Shown here in pieces: positions 45,013-52,948 of a stretch of 64,000 nucleotides of DNA. The stretch lies in the NCBI RefSeq assembly GCF_031846525.1, contig NZ_JAVRHM010000020.1, positions 8,848-72,847 on the forward strand, in the 5' to 3' direction. The position numbers and the translations under genes were made by a program. The DNA comes from Autumnicola patrickiae (GTDB lineage: Bacteria; Bacteroidota; Bacteroidia; Flavobacteriales; Flavobacteriaceae). Numbering within the stretch: position 1 is the first letter of the stretch; the number at the start of each line of letters is the position of its first letter. The notes below the pieces were generated by a model, which had not been told where the DNA came from, did not search any database, and worked only from the letters and a program-made list of their open reading frames with translations.

Positions 45013-45046
45013 CTGCCGCTAAATGTCTACAGATTGTGGAACTTCA

Positions 45047-45340
45047 TCAGCTTTCGTATAGAGAAAGACGATTTCTAAGCCTCACGTTCTGTTTCTGCAG
45101 TTTCTGAACCTGATCCAGTAAATGGTGTATTACTTCTAGGCCTTCAACATTAATATTTAGATCCTTATGCAACCGCATCAATTTTTCAAAATTCCGCAGG
45201 TGATTGCAGGGCAGATATTCCTTCCGCTCCACCGTAACTATTTCGATAAGTCCGCTCTCATAAAGGGAACTTATAAAAGTACGTTCCACTTTATATAGTG
45301 AGCAAATTTCTTCTGCCGGTATTAAATCGTCTGAAATCAT
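45047..45340 (-). CDS. cbpM: CbpM-like chaperone modulator
   Basis: A 97-residue MerR-like small protein: DLIPAEEICSLYKVERTFISSL, then VERKEYLPCNHLRNFEKLMRLH, and a coiled coil C-terminus (LLDQVQKLQKQNVRLRNRL). This matches CbpM, which binds the J-domain of CbpA and blocks it. The ATG overlaps the upstream DnaJ-type gene's stop by 4 bases (ATGA), the usual arrangement for the pair. Confidence 0.85.
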   Translation of the reverse strand: MISDDLIPAEEICSLYKVERTFISSLYESGLIEIVTVERKEYLPCNHLRNFEKLMRLHKDLNINVEGLEVIHHLLDQVQKLQKQNVRLRNRLSLYES

Positions 45341-46248
45341 GCGCGTAGTTTTTGTAGTTCTCTAAAAAGTTCCTTCTCCCTCTCACTTAAATGAATAGGC
45401 ATTTTAATCTTATAAGTGATAAAAAGATCTCCAAACTGGCCTTCCTTTTTGTACTTCGGAAAACCCTTGCCTTTCAATTTCACTTTTGTATCTGCCTGGG
45501 TTTCCGGCTTTACCTTCAATTTCACCTTTCCGTCGAAAGTATCTACAGTGACTTCTCCTCCCAGCAGCGCTGTATACAAATCAATTTCTTCTGTACTGTA
45601 AAGATTCTCCTCCTCCCTCTTAAATTTTGTATTATTGATAATGTTGAAGGTGATAAAAAGATCTCCTTTTGGACCACCCTGAATCCCCGGCGCTCCATGA
45701 TTTTTGATTCTTATCGTCTGGCCATTCTCTACACCTGCCGGAATGGTAAGTCGTATTTTCTTTCTATTTACAGTAAGAGTTTGTTTCTGACTCGTATAAA
45801 CATCACTTAAGTTTAACTGAAGTTCGGCATTAAAATCTTGTCCCTTAAACTGGGCTCCTCTACCTGCTCCGCGGGTTCTCGCGCCACCTCCAAACATCTG
45901 CTCAAAGAAATCTGAAAAAGTGTCATCTTCAAAATCTCCTGAATAGGAATAGCCCCGACCTCCGCCAAAACCTGTGCCGCCGGCCTGTTGCTGTTGGGCT
46001 CTTGCCTGTTCATATTGATCTGCATGCTGCCAGTCCTTTCCATATTCATCATATTTCTTTCGCTTCTCGGGATCACTTAAAACTTCATGCGCCTCATTTA
46101 TTTGCTGAAATATCGCCTGCGCTTCTTTATCATTAGGATTAAGATCTGGATGATATTTTCTAGCCAGTCTGCGATAAGCCTTCTTAATATCTGCCTGACT
46201 TGCAGATTTCTCCAACTCCAGTAATTTGTAGTAGTCTATAAATTCCAT
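45337..46248 (-). CDS. cbpA: DnaJ-family co-chaperone CbpA
   Basis: A 303-residue class B J-protein. The J-domain (1-70) has HPDLNP with the HPD motif that stimulates DnaK; a G/F-rich linker (GGTGFGGGRGY; FEQMFGGGARTRG) follows; then two C-terminal substrate-binding domains (LTIPAGVENGQTIRI; KLKVKPETQADTKVKLKGKG). The zinc-finger of class A DnaJ is missing. Coupled to CbpM by a 4-base overlap. Confidence 0.92.
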   Translation of the reverse strand: MEFIDYYKLLELEKSASQADIKKAYRRLARKYHPDLNPNDKEAQAIFQQINEAHEVLSDPEKRKKYDEYGKDWQHADQYEQARAQQQQAGGTGFGGGRGYSYSGDFEDDTFSDFFEQMFGGGARTRGAGRGAQFKGQDFNAELQLNLSDVYTSQKQTLTVNRKKIRLTIPAGVENGQTIRIKNHGAPGIQGGPKGDLFITFNIINNTKFKREEENLYSTEEIDLYTALLGGEVTVDTFDGKVKLKVKPETQADTKVKLKGKGFPKYKKEGQFGDLFITYKIKMPIHLSEREKELFRELQKLRA

Positions 46249-46459
46249 TTATCAATCGAATTTAATTTTCGGAAAATTTTTCCCAGCCTGAAATTACGAA
46301 ATTCGGAATAATTAGCCGTTAAGCTTTTGCAAAAACAAGAGAAGATCCTGTATAATGCTTTCTCAAAATGAAATTCATAATTTCCTGAACCTTACAATCC
46401 AGAAGAAATTCATGATTCTTTAAACTCTTTCTAAATTCATCCTAAAATACCAGCTAAAG

Positions 46460-46491
46460 TTTGCTATAATTAAGAATGAGGTGTATTTTTG
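46460..46491 (+). promoter_or_regulatory. Predicted sdhCAB promoter
   Basis: TTTG (46460-46463), 20 bases, TATTTTTG (46484-46491): a full match to the Bacteroidota -33/-7 pattern, 31 bases before the sdhC ATG. Confidence 0.7.
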
Positions 46492-46522
46492 CCTCACTTT
46501 TATTAAAACAATCTGAAATTTT

Positions 46523-47239
46523 ATGGCAAAATCTGCGCTAATAAAGTCATCTCTGGCGAAAAAATACTGGATGGCTTTCACAGGCCTCTTTCTTTGCACG
46601 TTTTTAGTAGGTCATCTTCTGGGAAATTTACAGCTTCTACTACCTGTTAGTGAAGCGGCACGTGATCAATTTAACGAATATGCAGTGTTCATGACCACTA
46701 ATCCGCTGGTACTTATACTATCTTATGTTACTTATATAAGTATTCTTTTTCATGCCATAGACGGGCTGGTATTAACAATCAACAACCGTAAAGCCAGACC
46801 TCAAAAATACGTGAGCTTCAGGCCTTCTACTAATACCATCTGGGCTTCGAGAAACATGGGGATCCTGGGAACGGTTATCTTAGCATTCATTATCGTTCAT
46901 ATGAGCGCCTTATGGGCAAAAATGAAATTTGGAAGTCTGGACCACACTATTTACACCACGGAAAGTGGCGCCAGGGTAAAAGATCTTTACACCTTAACAC
47001 TTCAAACTTTTCAGGATTCGGAATGGGGACTGATAATTGTCATTTTCTACGTACTATCCATGATAGCAATCGCTTTCCACCTTATTCATGGTTTCGGCAG
47101 CGGTTTTCAGTCTTTAGGAGTGAACCATCCTAAATACAATGGGTTCATCAGAAAATTCGGATATGCCTTTGCAATATTAATTCCGTTGGCATTTGCAGTA
47201 ATTCCGGTATATATTCACTTTGTATTAGATAAAATATAG
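46523..47239 (+). CDS. sdhC: Succinate dehydrogenase cytochrome b558 subunit
   Basis: A 238-residue membrane anchor with five hydrophobic helices, the single large b558 subunit of Bacteroidota and Bacillota complexes. Haem-ligand histidines are in FLVGHLLGNL, ILFHAIDGL, AFIIVHMSALW and IAFHLIHGFGSGFQSLG. It carries electrons between the flavoprotein/Fe-S subunits and menaquinone. It is first in sdhCAB, with sdhA 3 bases downstream. Confidence 0.95.
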   Translation: MAKSALIKSSLAKKYWMAFTGLFLCTFLVGHLLGNLQLLLPVSEAARDQFNEYAVFMTTNPLVLILSYVTYISILFHAIDGLVLTINNRKARPQKYVSFRPSTNTIWASRNMGILGTVILAFIIVHMSALWAKMKFGSLDHTIYTTESGARVKDLYTLTLQTFQDSEWGLIIVIFYVLSMIAIAFHLIHGFGSGFQSLGVNHPKYNGFIRKFGYAFAILIPLAFAVIPVYIHFVLDKI

Positions 47240-47242
47240 GCT

Positions 47243-49246
47243 ATGGGAATATTAGATTCAAAAATACCAAAAGGCCCATTGGCAGATAAGTGGACCAAAC
47301 ATAAGAATACAATCAACCTTGTAAACCCCGCAAATAAAAGAAATATTGATGTTATTGTTGTAGGTACCGGCCTTGCAGGAGGTAGCGCTGCCGCAACATT
47401 GGCTGAACTGGGCTATAACGTTAAAACTTTTTGTTACCAGGATTCTCCAAGACGTGCGCACTCTATCGCAGCACAGGGAGGTATTAACGCTGCAAAAAAC
47501 TACCAGGGTGATGGTGATTCCAATTACCGTCTTTTCTACGATACGGTTAAAGGTGGTGATTACCGTTCCCGCGAAGGCAACGTTTATCGTTTAGCTGAAG
47601 TTTCAGGAAATATTATTGACCAGTGTGTGGCACAGGGAGTTCCTTTTGCCCGTGAATACGGTGGGTTACTTGACAACCGCTCTTTTGGTGGTGTACTCGT
47701 TTCCCGGACTTTTTATGCAAAAGGACAAACGGGCCAGCAATTATTACTTGGTGCATATTCTGCTATGAACAGGCAGATTAACCGTGGTAAAATTAAGCCT
47801 TACAACCGTCACGAAATGCTGGACATTGTGATTGTAGACGGTAAAGCCCGTGGAATTATTGCCAGAAACCTGGTGACAGGAGAAATTGAAAGACACAGTG
47901 CACATGCCGTGGTGATTGCTTCCGGGGGTTATGGAAACGTATTTTTCCTTTCCACAAACGCGATGGGAAGTAATGTTACCGCTTCATGGAAAATTCATAA
48001 AAAAGGAGCATACTTTGCTAACCCCTGTTACACGCAAATTCACCCAACCTGTATTCCGGTTTCAGGAGACCATCAGTCAAAATTGACCTTGATGTCTGAA
48101 TCCCTTCGGAATGACGGAAGGATCTGGGTTCCGAAGAAAAAAGAAGATGCCGAAAGATTAAGGTCCGGAAAGCTTAAACCTACAGAAATAGTAGAAGAAG
48201 ACAGGGATTATTACCTGGAAAGAAGATATCCTGCTTTTGGTAACCTCGTACCTCGTGATGTAGCCTCCAGAGCTGCAAAAGAACGTTGCGATGCAGGTTA
48301 CGGAGTAAATAAAACAGGAGAAGCTGTTTTTCTTGATTTTGGTGCAGCCTTTATGCGCTATGGTAGAGAAGAAGCAAATACACAGCACCTTGATAATCCT
48401 TCAGAAGAAAAAATTAAAGAGCTTGGAAAAGCGGTCGTAGAGGCAAAATATGGAAACCTTTTCCAGATGTACGAGAAAATTGTAGATCAAAATCCTTACG
48501 AAACGCCAATGATGATCTATCCTGCTGTACATTATACTATGGGCGGTATTTGGGTAGATTATAACCTGGAAACCACTATTCCTGGTTGTTTTGCTGCCGG
48601 AGAAGCAAACTTCTCAGATCACGGCGCAAACAGACTAGGAGCTTCGGCTTTAATGCAAGGTCTGGCCGATGGATATTTTGTTCTTCCATATACTATTGGT
48701 AATTATCTTGCAGATGATATCAGTACCGGAAAAATTTCTACGGAAACTGCCGAATTCGAAGCTGCAGAGCAGGAAGTTCGTGCAAGACTGGAGAAATTAA
48801 TTAATACTAAAGGAACAAAATCTGTAGACAATTTCCATAAACGTCTTGGTAAGATTATGTGGAACAAAGTAGGAATGTCGCGTAATGCTCCTGATCTTAA
48901 GGATGCAATTTCAGAAATCCAGGCGCTTAGAGAAGAATTCTGGAATGATGTGAAAATTCCCGGAACTGCAAATGAGATGAACAGCGAACTGGAAAAAGCA
49001 GGCCGTGTGGCAGATTTTCTGGAACTTGGTGAACTATTTGCCAAAGACGCCTTACACAGGGAAGAATCCTGTGGAGGACACTTTAGAGAAGAATATCAAA
49101 CCGAAGAAGGCGAAGCCATGCGGGATGATGAAAACTTTATGTACGTAGCCGCATGGGAATACACAGGAAAACCTGCCGATGCCATTTTACATAAAGAACA
49201 ACTGGAATACGAAAATATTCAGGTTAAAACGAGAAGCTATAAATAG
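47243..49246 (+). CDS. sdhA: Succinate dehydrogenase/fumarate reductase flavoprotein subunit
   Basis: A 667-residue flavoprotein. FAD binding is at VIVVGTGLAGGSAAATLAELG; covalent FAD attachment is expected at the His in RRAHSIAAQGG. Catalytic-site segments include NPCYTQIHPTCIP and AAGEANFSDHGANRLGASALM, and the cap/helical parts are complete. It oxidises succinate in the TCA cycle, facing the cytoplasm. Confidence 0.97.
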   Translation: MGILDSKIPKGPLADKWTKHKNTINLVNPANKRNIDVIVVGTGLAGGSAAATLAELGYNVKTFCYQDSPRRAHSIAAQGGINAAKNYQGDGDSNYRLFYDTVKGGDYRSREGNVYRLAEVSGNIIDQCVAQGVPFAREYGGLLDNRSFGGVLVSRTFYAKGQTGQQLLLGAYSAMNRQINRGKIKPYNRHEMLDIVIVDGKARGIIARNLVTGEIERHSAHAVVIASGGYGNVFFLSTNAMGSNVTASWKIHKKGAYFANPCYTQIHPTCIPVSGDHQSKLTLMSESLRNDGRIWVPKKKEDAERLRSGKLKPTEIVEEDRDYYLERRYPAFGNLVPRDVASRAAKERCDAGYGVNKTGEAVFLDFGAAFMRYGREEANTQHLDNPSEEKIKELGKAVVEAKYGNLFQMYEKIVDQNPYETPMMIYPAVHYTMGGIWVDYNLETTIPGCFAAGEANFSDHGANRLGASALMQGLADGYFVLPYTIGNYLADDISTGKISTETAEFEAAEQEVRARLEKLINTKGTKSVDNFHKRLGKIMWNKVGMSRNAPDLKDAISEIQALREEFWNDVKIPGTANEMNSELEKAGRVADFLELGELFAKDALHREESCGGHFREEYQTEEGEAMRDDENFMYVAAWEYTGKPADAILHKEQLEYENIQVKTRSYK

Positions 49247-49269
49247 ATATGGGATTTGAGATTTGAGAC

Positions 49270-49287
49270 ATCAGCTGTAGAGCTGAT
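49270..49287 (+). other. Hairpin in the sdhA-sdhB spacer
   Basis: ATCAGCT-GTAG-AGCTGAT, a perfect 7-pair stem with a 4-base loop and TTTTCT after it. It could slow transcription between sdhA and sdhB or protect an mRNA end. The 80-base spacer also has the low-complexity stretch ACTCATTACTCAATACT. Confidence 0.45.
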
Positions 49288-49326
49288 TTTCTCACTACTT
49301 TTTACTCATTACTCAATACTGAAAAT

Positions 49327-50070
49327 ATGAATCTTACATTAAAAATATGGCGTCAAAAAAACGCTACAGCTAAAGGAAAAGTACAGACTTACCAGATAGC
49401 AGATGTCTCTCCCGATATGTCGTTTCTTGAAATGCTGGACGTATTGAACGAGGAATTGGTTGAAAAAGGAGAAGAGACTGTAGAATTTGATCATGATTGC
49501 CGTGAAGGTATTTGTGGATCGTGTTCTTTGCAAATTAACGGGGAGCCTCACGGGCCCGACCGCGGAGTTGCAACTTGCCAGTTGCACATGCGTAAATTCA
49601 AAGATGGCGATACTATTACTATAGAACCTTTTAGAGCAAGGGCTTTTCCTGTAATTAAAGATTTAATTGTGGACAGGAGTGCCTTTGAAAGGATTCAGCA
49701 GGCTGGTGGTTATGTTTCTGTAAATACTTCAGGAAATACGCAAGATGCTAACTCTATTCCGATAGATAAGGAAGATGCCGATGCTGCTTTTTATTCTGCT
49801 ACCTGCATCCAGTGTGGAGCTTGTGTGGCGGCCTGTAAAAATGCCAGCGCCATGCTTTTTACCGCAGCAAAAGTTAGCCAATATGCACTTTTACCTCAGG
49901 GGAAAGTAGAAGCAACAAAACGTGTACTTGCCATGGTTGAACAAATGGACAAGGAAGGTTTTGGAAATTGTACCAATACCGGGGCTTGTGAAATAGAATG
50001 TCCTAAAGGAATTTCCCTGGAGAATATCGCCAGGATGAACCGAGAATATCTAAAAGCCAGTGCAAAATAA
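49327..50070 (+). CDS. sdhB: Succinate dehydrogenase iron-sulfur subunit
   Basis: A 247-residue subunit with three Fe-S clusters. The [2Fe-2S] ligands are in CREGICGSCSLQIN and ATCQLH; the 4Fe-4S/3Fe-4S ligands are in CIQCGACVAAC and the C-terminal NCTNTGACEIECPKGI. It carries electrons from SdhA to the membrane subunit. The clusters come from the SUF system encoded nearby. A terminator follows. Confidence 0.97.
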   Translation: MNLTLKIWRQKNATAKGKVQTYQIADVSPDMSFLEMLDVLNEELVEKGEETVEFDHDCREGICGSCSLQINGEPHGPDRGVATCQLHMRKFKDGDTITIEPFRARAFPVIKDLIVDRSAFERIQQAGGYVSVNTSGNTQDANSIPIDKEDADAAFYSATCIQCGACVAACKNASAMLFTAAKVSQYALLPQGKVEATKRVLAMVEQMDKEGFGNCTNTGACEIECPKGISLENIARMNREYLKASAK

Positions 50071-50096
50071 ACACCGGTTAAATATTATATAATACT

Positions 50097-50126
50097 AATC
50101 CCGAACTTTGCAGTTCGGGATTTTTT
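50097..50126 (+). terminator. Rho-independent terminator of sdhCAB
   Basis: AATCCCGAAC / GTTCGGGATT, a ten-pair stem with a 6-base loop, followed by a six-T run, 27 bases after the sdhB stop. Confidence 0.95.
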
Positions 50127-50152
50127 ATGCATCTTATTTAAAAAGATGGAGT

Positions 50153-51307
50153 ATGGCTAATTTTAATAATCTTTCCTCAAAATTGCCGGGCGGCAAAACC
50201 AGTATATTTTCAGTAATGAGTACTATGGCGAGGGAAAATGATGCCATCGATCTCTCCCAGGGATTTCCAAATTTTGAAACCGATACGCGATTAAAAGAGC
50301 TGGTATACAAAGCCATGAAAGATGGCCACAACCAGTATCCGCCTATGAATGGAATTCTGGAGCTACGCCAGCAAATTTCAGCTAAAATTGAAACTTTGTA
50401 CGGAGTAAAATATAAAGTAGATTCTGAAATTACCATGACTTCCGGTGCCACGCAGGCCTTGTATTGCGCCATTACCGCTTTTATTCATTCGGGAGATGAA
50501 GTGATCGTTTTTAAACCCGCTTACGACAGTTACGAACCCACAATTAAAGCTAATGGCGGTAAACCGGTGCTAATTGAGCTAAAAGGGAAATATTTCCGCA
50601 TTGATTGGCAGGAAGTTAAGGAGAAAATCAACTCCAGGACGAAAATGGTCATTATCAACACTCCGCATAATCCCACGGGCACGGTAATGTCCATTGAAGA
50701 TATGCAGCAACTGGAAAGCCTGCTGAAAAACACCAATATCATCCTGCTGAGTGATGAAGTTTACGAGCATATTATTTTTGATAATATCGAACATCAGAGC
50801 GCTTCCCGTTTTCCTTATTTAGCTGAAAGGGCTATTGTTTGTTCATCCTTTGGAAAGACATTTCACAATACAGGTTGGAAAATGGGCTATTGCGTTGCTC
50901 CGGAAGAATTGATGAAGGAAATCTGGAAAATTCACGAACTCACTGTCTTTTGTGTAAACCATCCTATGCAACGAGCGTTTGCAGAATATCTGAAGGATCC
51001 CGAAAACTATCTTAGCTTAGGCAGTTTTTATCAGCAAAAGCGGGACAAATTCCTCAAACTTATGGAAGGATCAAAATTTACTGCCACCCCTTCTAAAGGC
51101 ACCTACTACCAGCTTTTTGATTTTTCTGAAATCACCGAGGAAAAAGACACAGACTTTGCAAATCGGTTAACACGGGAACATAAAGTGGCTTCTATTCCGG
51201 TTTCAGAATTTAATATTGCTAAGAAAGACAATAAACAACTCCGTTTTTGCTTTGCCAAGACAGATGAGACCCTGGAAAAGGCCGCAGAAATTTTAAACCG
51301 GATCTGA
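50153..51307 (+). CDS. Methionine aminotransferase-type PLP enzyme
   Basis: A 384-residue class I/II aminotransferase of the YbdL/methionine-aminotransferase type, starting MANFNNLSSKLPGGKTSIFSVM. The upstream TTG at 50108 is rejected because it lies in the sdh terminator. PLP features: TSGATQALYCA, NTPHNPTGTVMS, SDEVYEHI, and the Schiff-base Lys in SSFGKTFHNTGWKMGY. It uses methionine or aromatic substrates with 2-oxoacids. Alone between the terminator and pdeM. Confidence 0.9.
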   Translation: MANFNNLSSKLPGGKTSIFSVMSTMARENDAIDLSQGFPNFETDTRLKELVYKAMKDGHNQYPPMNGILELRQQISAKIETLYGVKYKVDSEITMTSGATQALYCAITAFIHSGDEVIVFKPAYDSYEPTIKANGGKPVLIELKGKYFRIDWQEVKEKINSRTKMVIINTPHNPTGTVMSIEDMQQLESLLKNTNIILLSDEVYEHIIFDNIEHQSASRFPYLAERAIVCSSFGKTFHNTGWKMGYCVAPEELMKEIWKIHELTVFCVNHPMQRAFAEYLKDPENYLSLGSFYQQKRDKFLKLMEGSKFTATPSKGTYYQLFDFSEITEEKDTDFANRLTREHKVASIPVSEFNIAKKDNKQLRFCFAKTDETLEKAAEILNRI

Positions 51308-51359
51308 TCTTTTCAGCTGAAATCAAAAATTTCAGATTTTATCCCATTGCACATTATAT

Positions 51360-51989
51360 ATGACTATTGAGATCGATAATTGCCATTTTGAGCTGCACAC
51401 CAGTGGAGCGGTATTCTGGAAAAATGAGAATATGCTTCTTATAAGTGATGTGCACCTGGGAAAAATCAGTCATTTCAGAAAATTTGGAAGTGCGGTGCCT
51501 CAAAAAGCCATTGCGAAAAATTTCAGTGAGCTTTCAAAGCTTGTGGAGCATTTTAGGCCGGCGAAAATTGCCTTTTTAGGCGATTTGTTCCACAGTTCAC
51601 TCAATTCTGAATGGAATTTATTCGAAGAATGGGTGAATTCCGTTTCTTCAGAAATAATTTTAATTGCCGGAAATCACGATATCATTTCTCCGCTGAAATA
51701 TGAACAGCTAAATATCCAGATTAAGCCGATGCTCAGAATTGGCAATTTTCGGCTTACACATCATCCTGAAGTGACAACAGAAGATTTCAACATTTGTGGA
51801 CATATTCATCCAGGTTTTAAACTTAACGGAAAAGGCCGGCAACAGCTCAAATTGCGGTGCTTTTATAAATCCCCACAACAGTTAATTCTACCTGCTTTTG
51901 GTGAATTTACCGGAAATCACTACCTAAAACCTGAAGAAGACGACCAAATCTTCGCAATTACAAAAAATGAAGTAATTTTAGTAAATTAA
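51360..51989 (+). CDS. pdeM: PdeM-like metallophosphoesterase (ligase-associated)
   Basis: A 209-residue calcineurin-like phosphoesterase with the full metal set: LLISDVHLGKISHFRK, AFLGDLFHSSLNSEW, IAGNHDII, LTHHPEV and ICGHIHPGF. It matches the ligase-associated DNA-damage-response PdeM. Its usual partners (DNA ligase, exonuclease, DEXH helicase) are not in the window. The next gene starts 10 bases later. Confidence 0.85.
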   Translation: MTIEIDNCHFELHTSGAVFWKNENMLLISDVHLGKISHFRKFGSAVPQKAIAKNFSELSKLVEHFRPAKIAFLGDLFHSSLNSEWNLFEEWVNSVSSEIILIAGNHDIISPLKYEQLNIQIKPMLRIGNFRLTHHPEVTTEDFNICGHIHPGFKLNGKGRQQLKLRCFYKSPQQLILPAFGEFTGNHYLKPEEDDQIFAITKNEVILVN

Positions 51990-51999
51990 ACATCCCGCC

Positions 52000-52788
52000 A
52001 TGGCCAAAAAACTCGCTATTTTCAATTTCCTGTCCGTAATCCTCGCTATTGCAGTGAATTATTACACGCAGGCTGTAGAATTAAACGGAAATACCATCGG
52101 CAGCCTTAGCGCCGATTATGAAAATCTCTTTACCCCTGCTGGTTACGCTTTTTCCATCTGGGCTGTGATTTATTTAGCCTTATTGGCTTATTCAGGTTTC
52201 CAAATCTATTGCGCTTTTATAACCGGAAAACATACAGAGCTTATCACGAAAACAGGTGCATGGTTTATTTTGGCAAATATTGGCAATATGGCATGGGTCT
52301 TTGCCTGGCTTTATGAACTCACCGGCCTCTCGGTAGTCATCATGTTGTTTATTTTATTTTCGCTTATAAAAATAATCCTGAACACCAATATGGAACGCTG
52401 GGATGCGCCGCTAAAAGTAATCGCTTTTAGCTGGTGGCCCATTTGCTTCTATTCCGGGTGGATAGCGGTGGCCACTATAGCAAATATTTCAGCTTACCTG
52501 GCAAAAATTGGCTGGGACGGCTGGTTTCTTTCAGAAGTACAATGGGCTGCGACAATGATCGTAGTTGCAACAATTCTCAATATTATCATGATCTACACCC
52601 GCAATATGCGGGAATTTGGTCTTGTTGGGGTATGGGCGCTGGTGGCAATTTTCGTGAGGCATTCCAGAGAAAATGAAGCCCTGGCCTGGATTGCCATGGG
52701 AGGTGCGATTTTAATTTTCCTTAATGCGGGTTACCATGGTTACAAAAATAAAGAAACCAGTCCTATGGCTAAATTAAAGAATTCTTAG
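52000..52788 (+). CDS. TspO/MBR-related membrane protein
   Basis: A 262-residue integral membrane protein with about seven helices. The segment LFTPAGYAFSIWAVIYLALL is the tryptophan-rich-sensory-protein pattern (TPAGYxFxIW), seen in TspO-like proteins larger than classic 160-residue TspO. It may bind porphyrins or other hydrophobic ligands; no function is established for this long form. It follows pdeM by 10 bases. Confidence 0.75.
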   Translation: MAKKLAIFNFLSVILAIAVNYYTQAVELNGNTIGSLSADYENLFTPAGYAFSIWAVIYLALLAYSGFQIYCAFITGKHTELITKTGAWFILANIGNMAWVFAWLYELTGLSVVIMLFILFSLIKIILNTNMERWDAPLKVIAFSWWPICFYSGWIAVATIANISAYLAKIGWDGWFLSEVQWAATMIVVATILNIIMIYTRNMREFGLVGVWALVAIFVRHSRENEALAWIAMGGAILIFLNAGYHGYKNKETSPMAKLKNS

Positions 52789-52912
52789 AAAATTAAATTT
52801 TTCAAAAATAGCACCTTTTCATTTTCTCCTAATGAATTTCCATTTGTAGCCGAAGAAAGCGGGCTGGCCTGAATAAAGTTGGGAAGCAAAGCGTTAAATA
52901 ATTGTTGAGTTG

Positions 52913-52943
52913 TTGGAGGGGACGATTTCAGGAATTATCTTTG
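52913..52943 (+). promoter_or_regulatory. Predicted mfd promoter
   Basis: TTG (52913-52915), 20 bases, TATCTTTG (52936-52943), a good Bacteroidota promoter whose -7 box ends 5 bases before the mfd ATG at 52949, implying a leaderless message. Confidence 0.65.
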
Positions 52944-52948
52944 CGGCA

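Noticed and set aside
50108..50152. Longer N-terminus for the aminotransferase from TTG 50108
   Set aside because: This would start inside the sdhCAB terminator hairpin; homologues start near MANFNNLSSKLPGGK.
52910..52948. Longer N-terminus for Mfd from TTG 52910
   Set aside because: The stretch contains the predicted -33 TTG and -7 box, and the residues do not look like an Mfd start.
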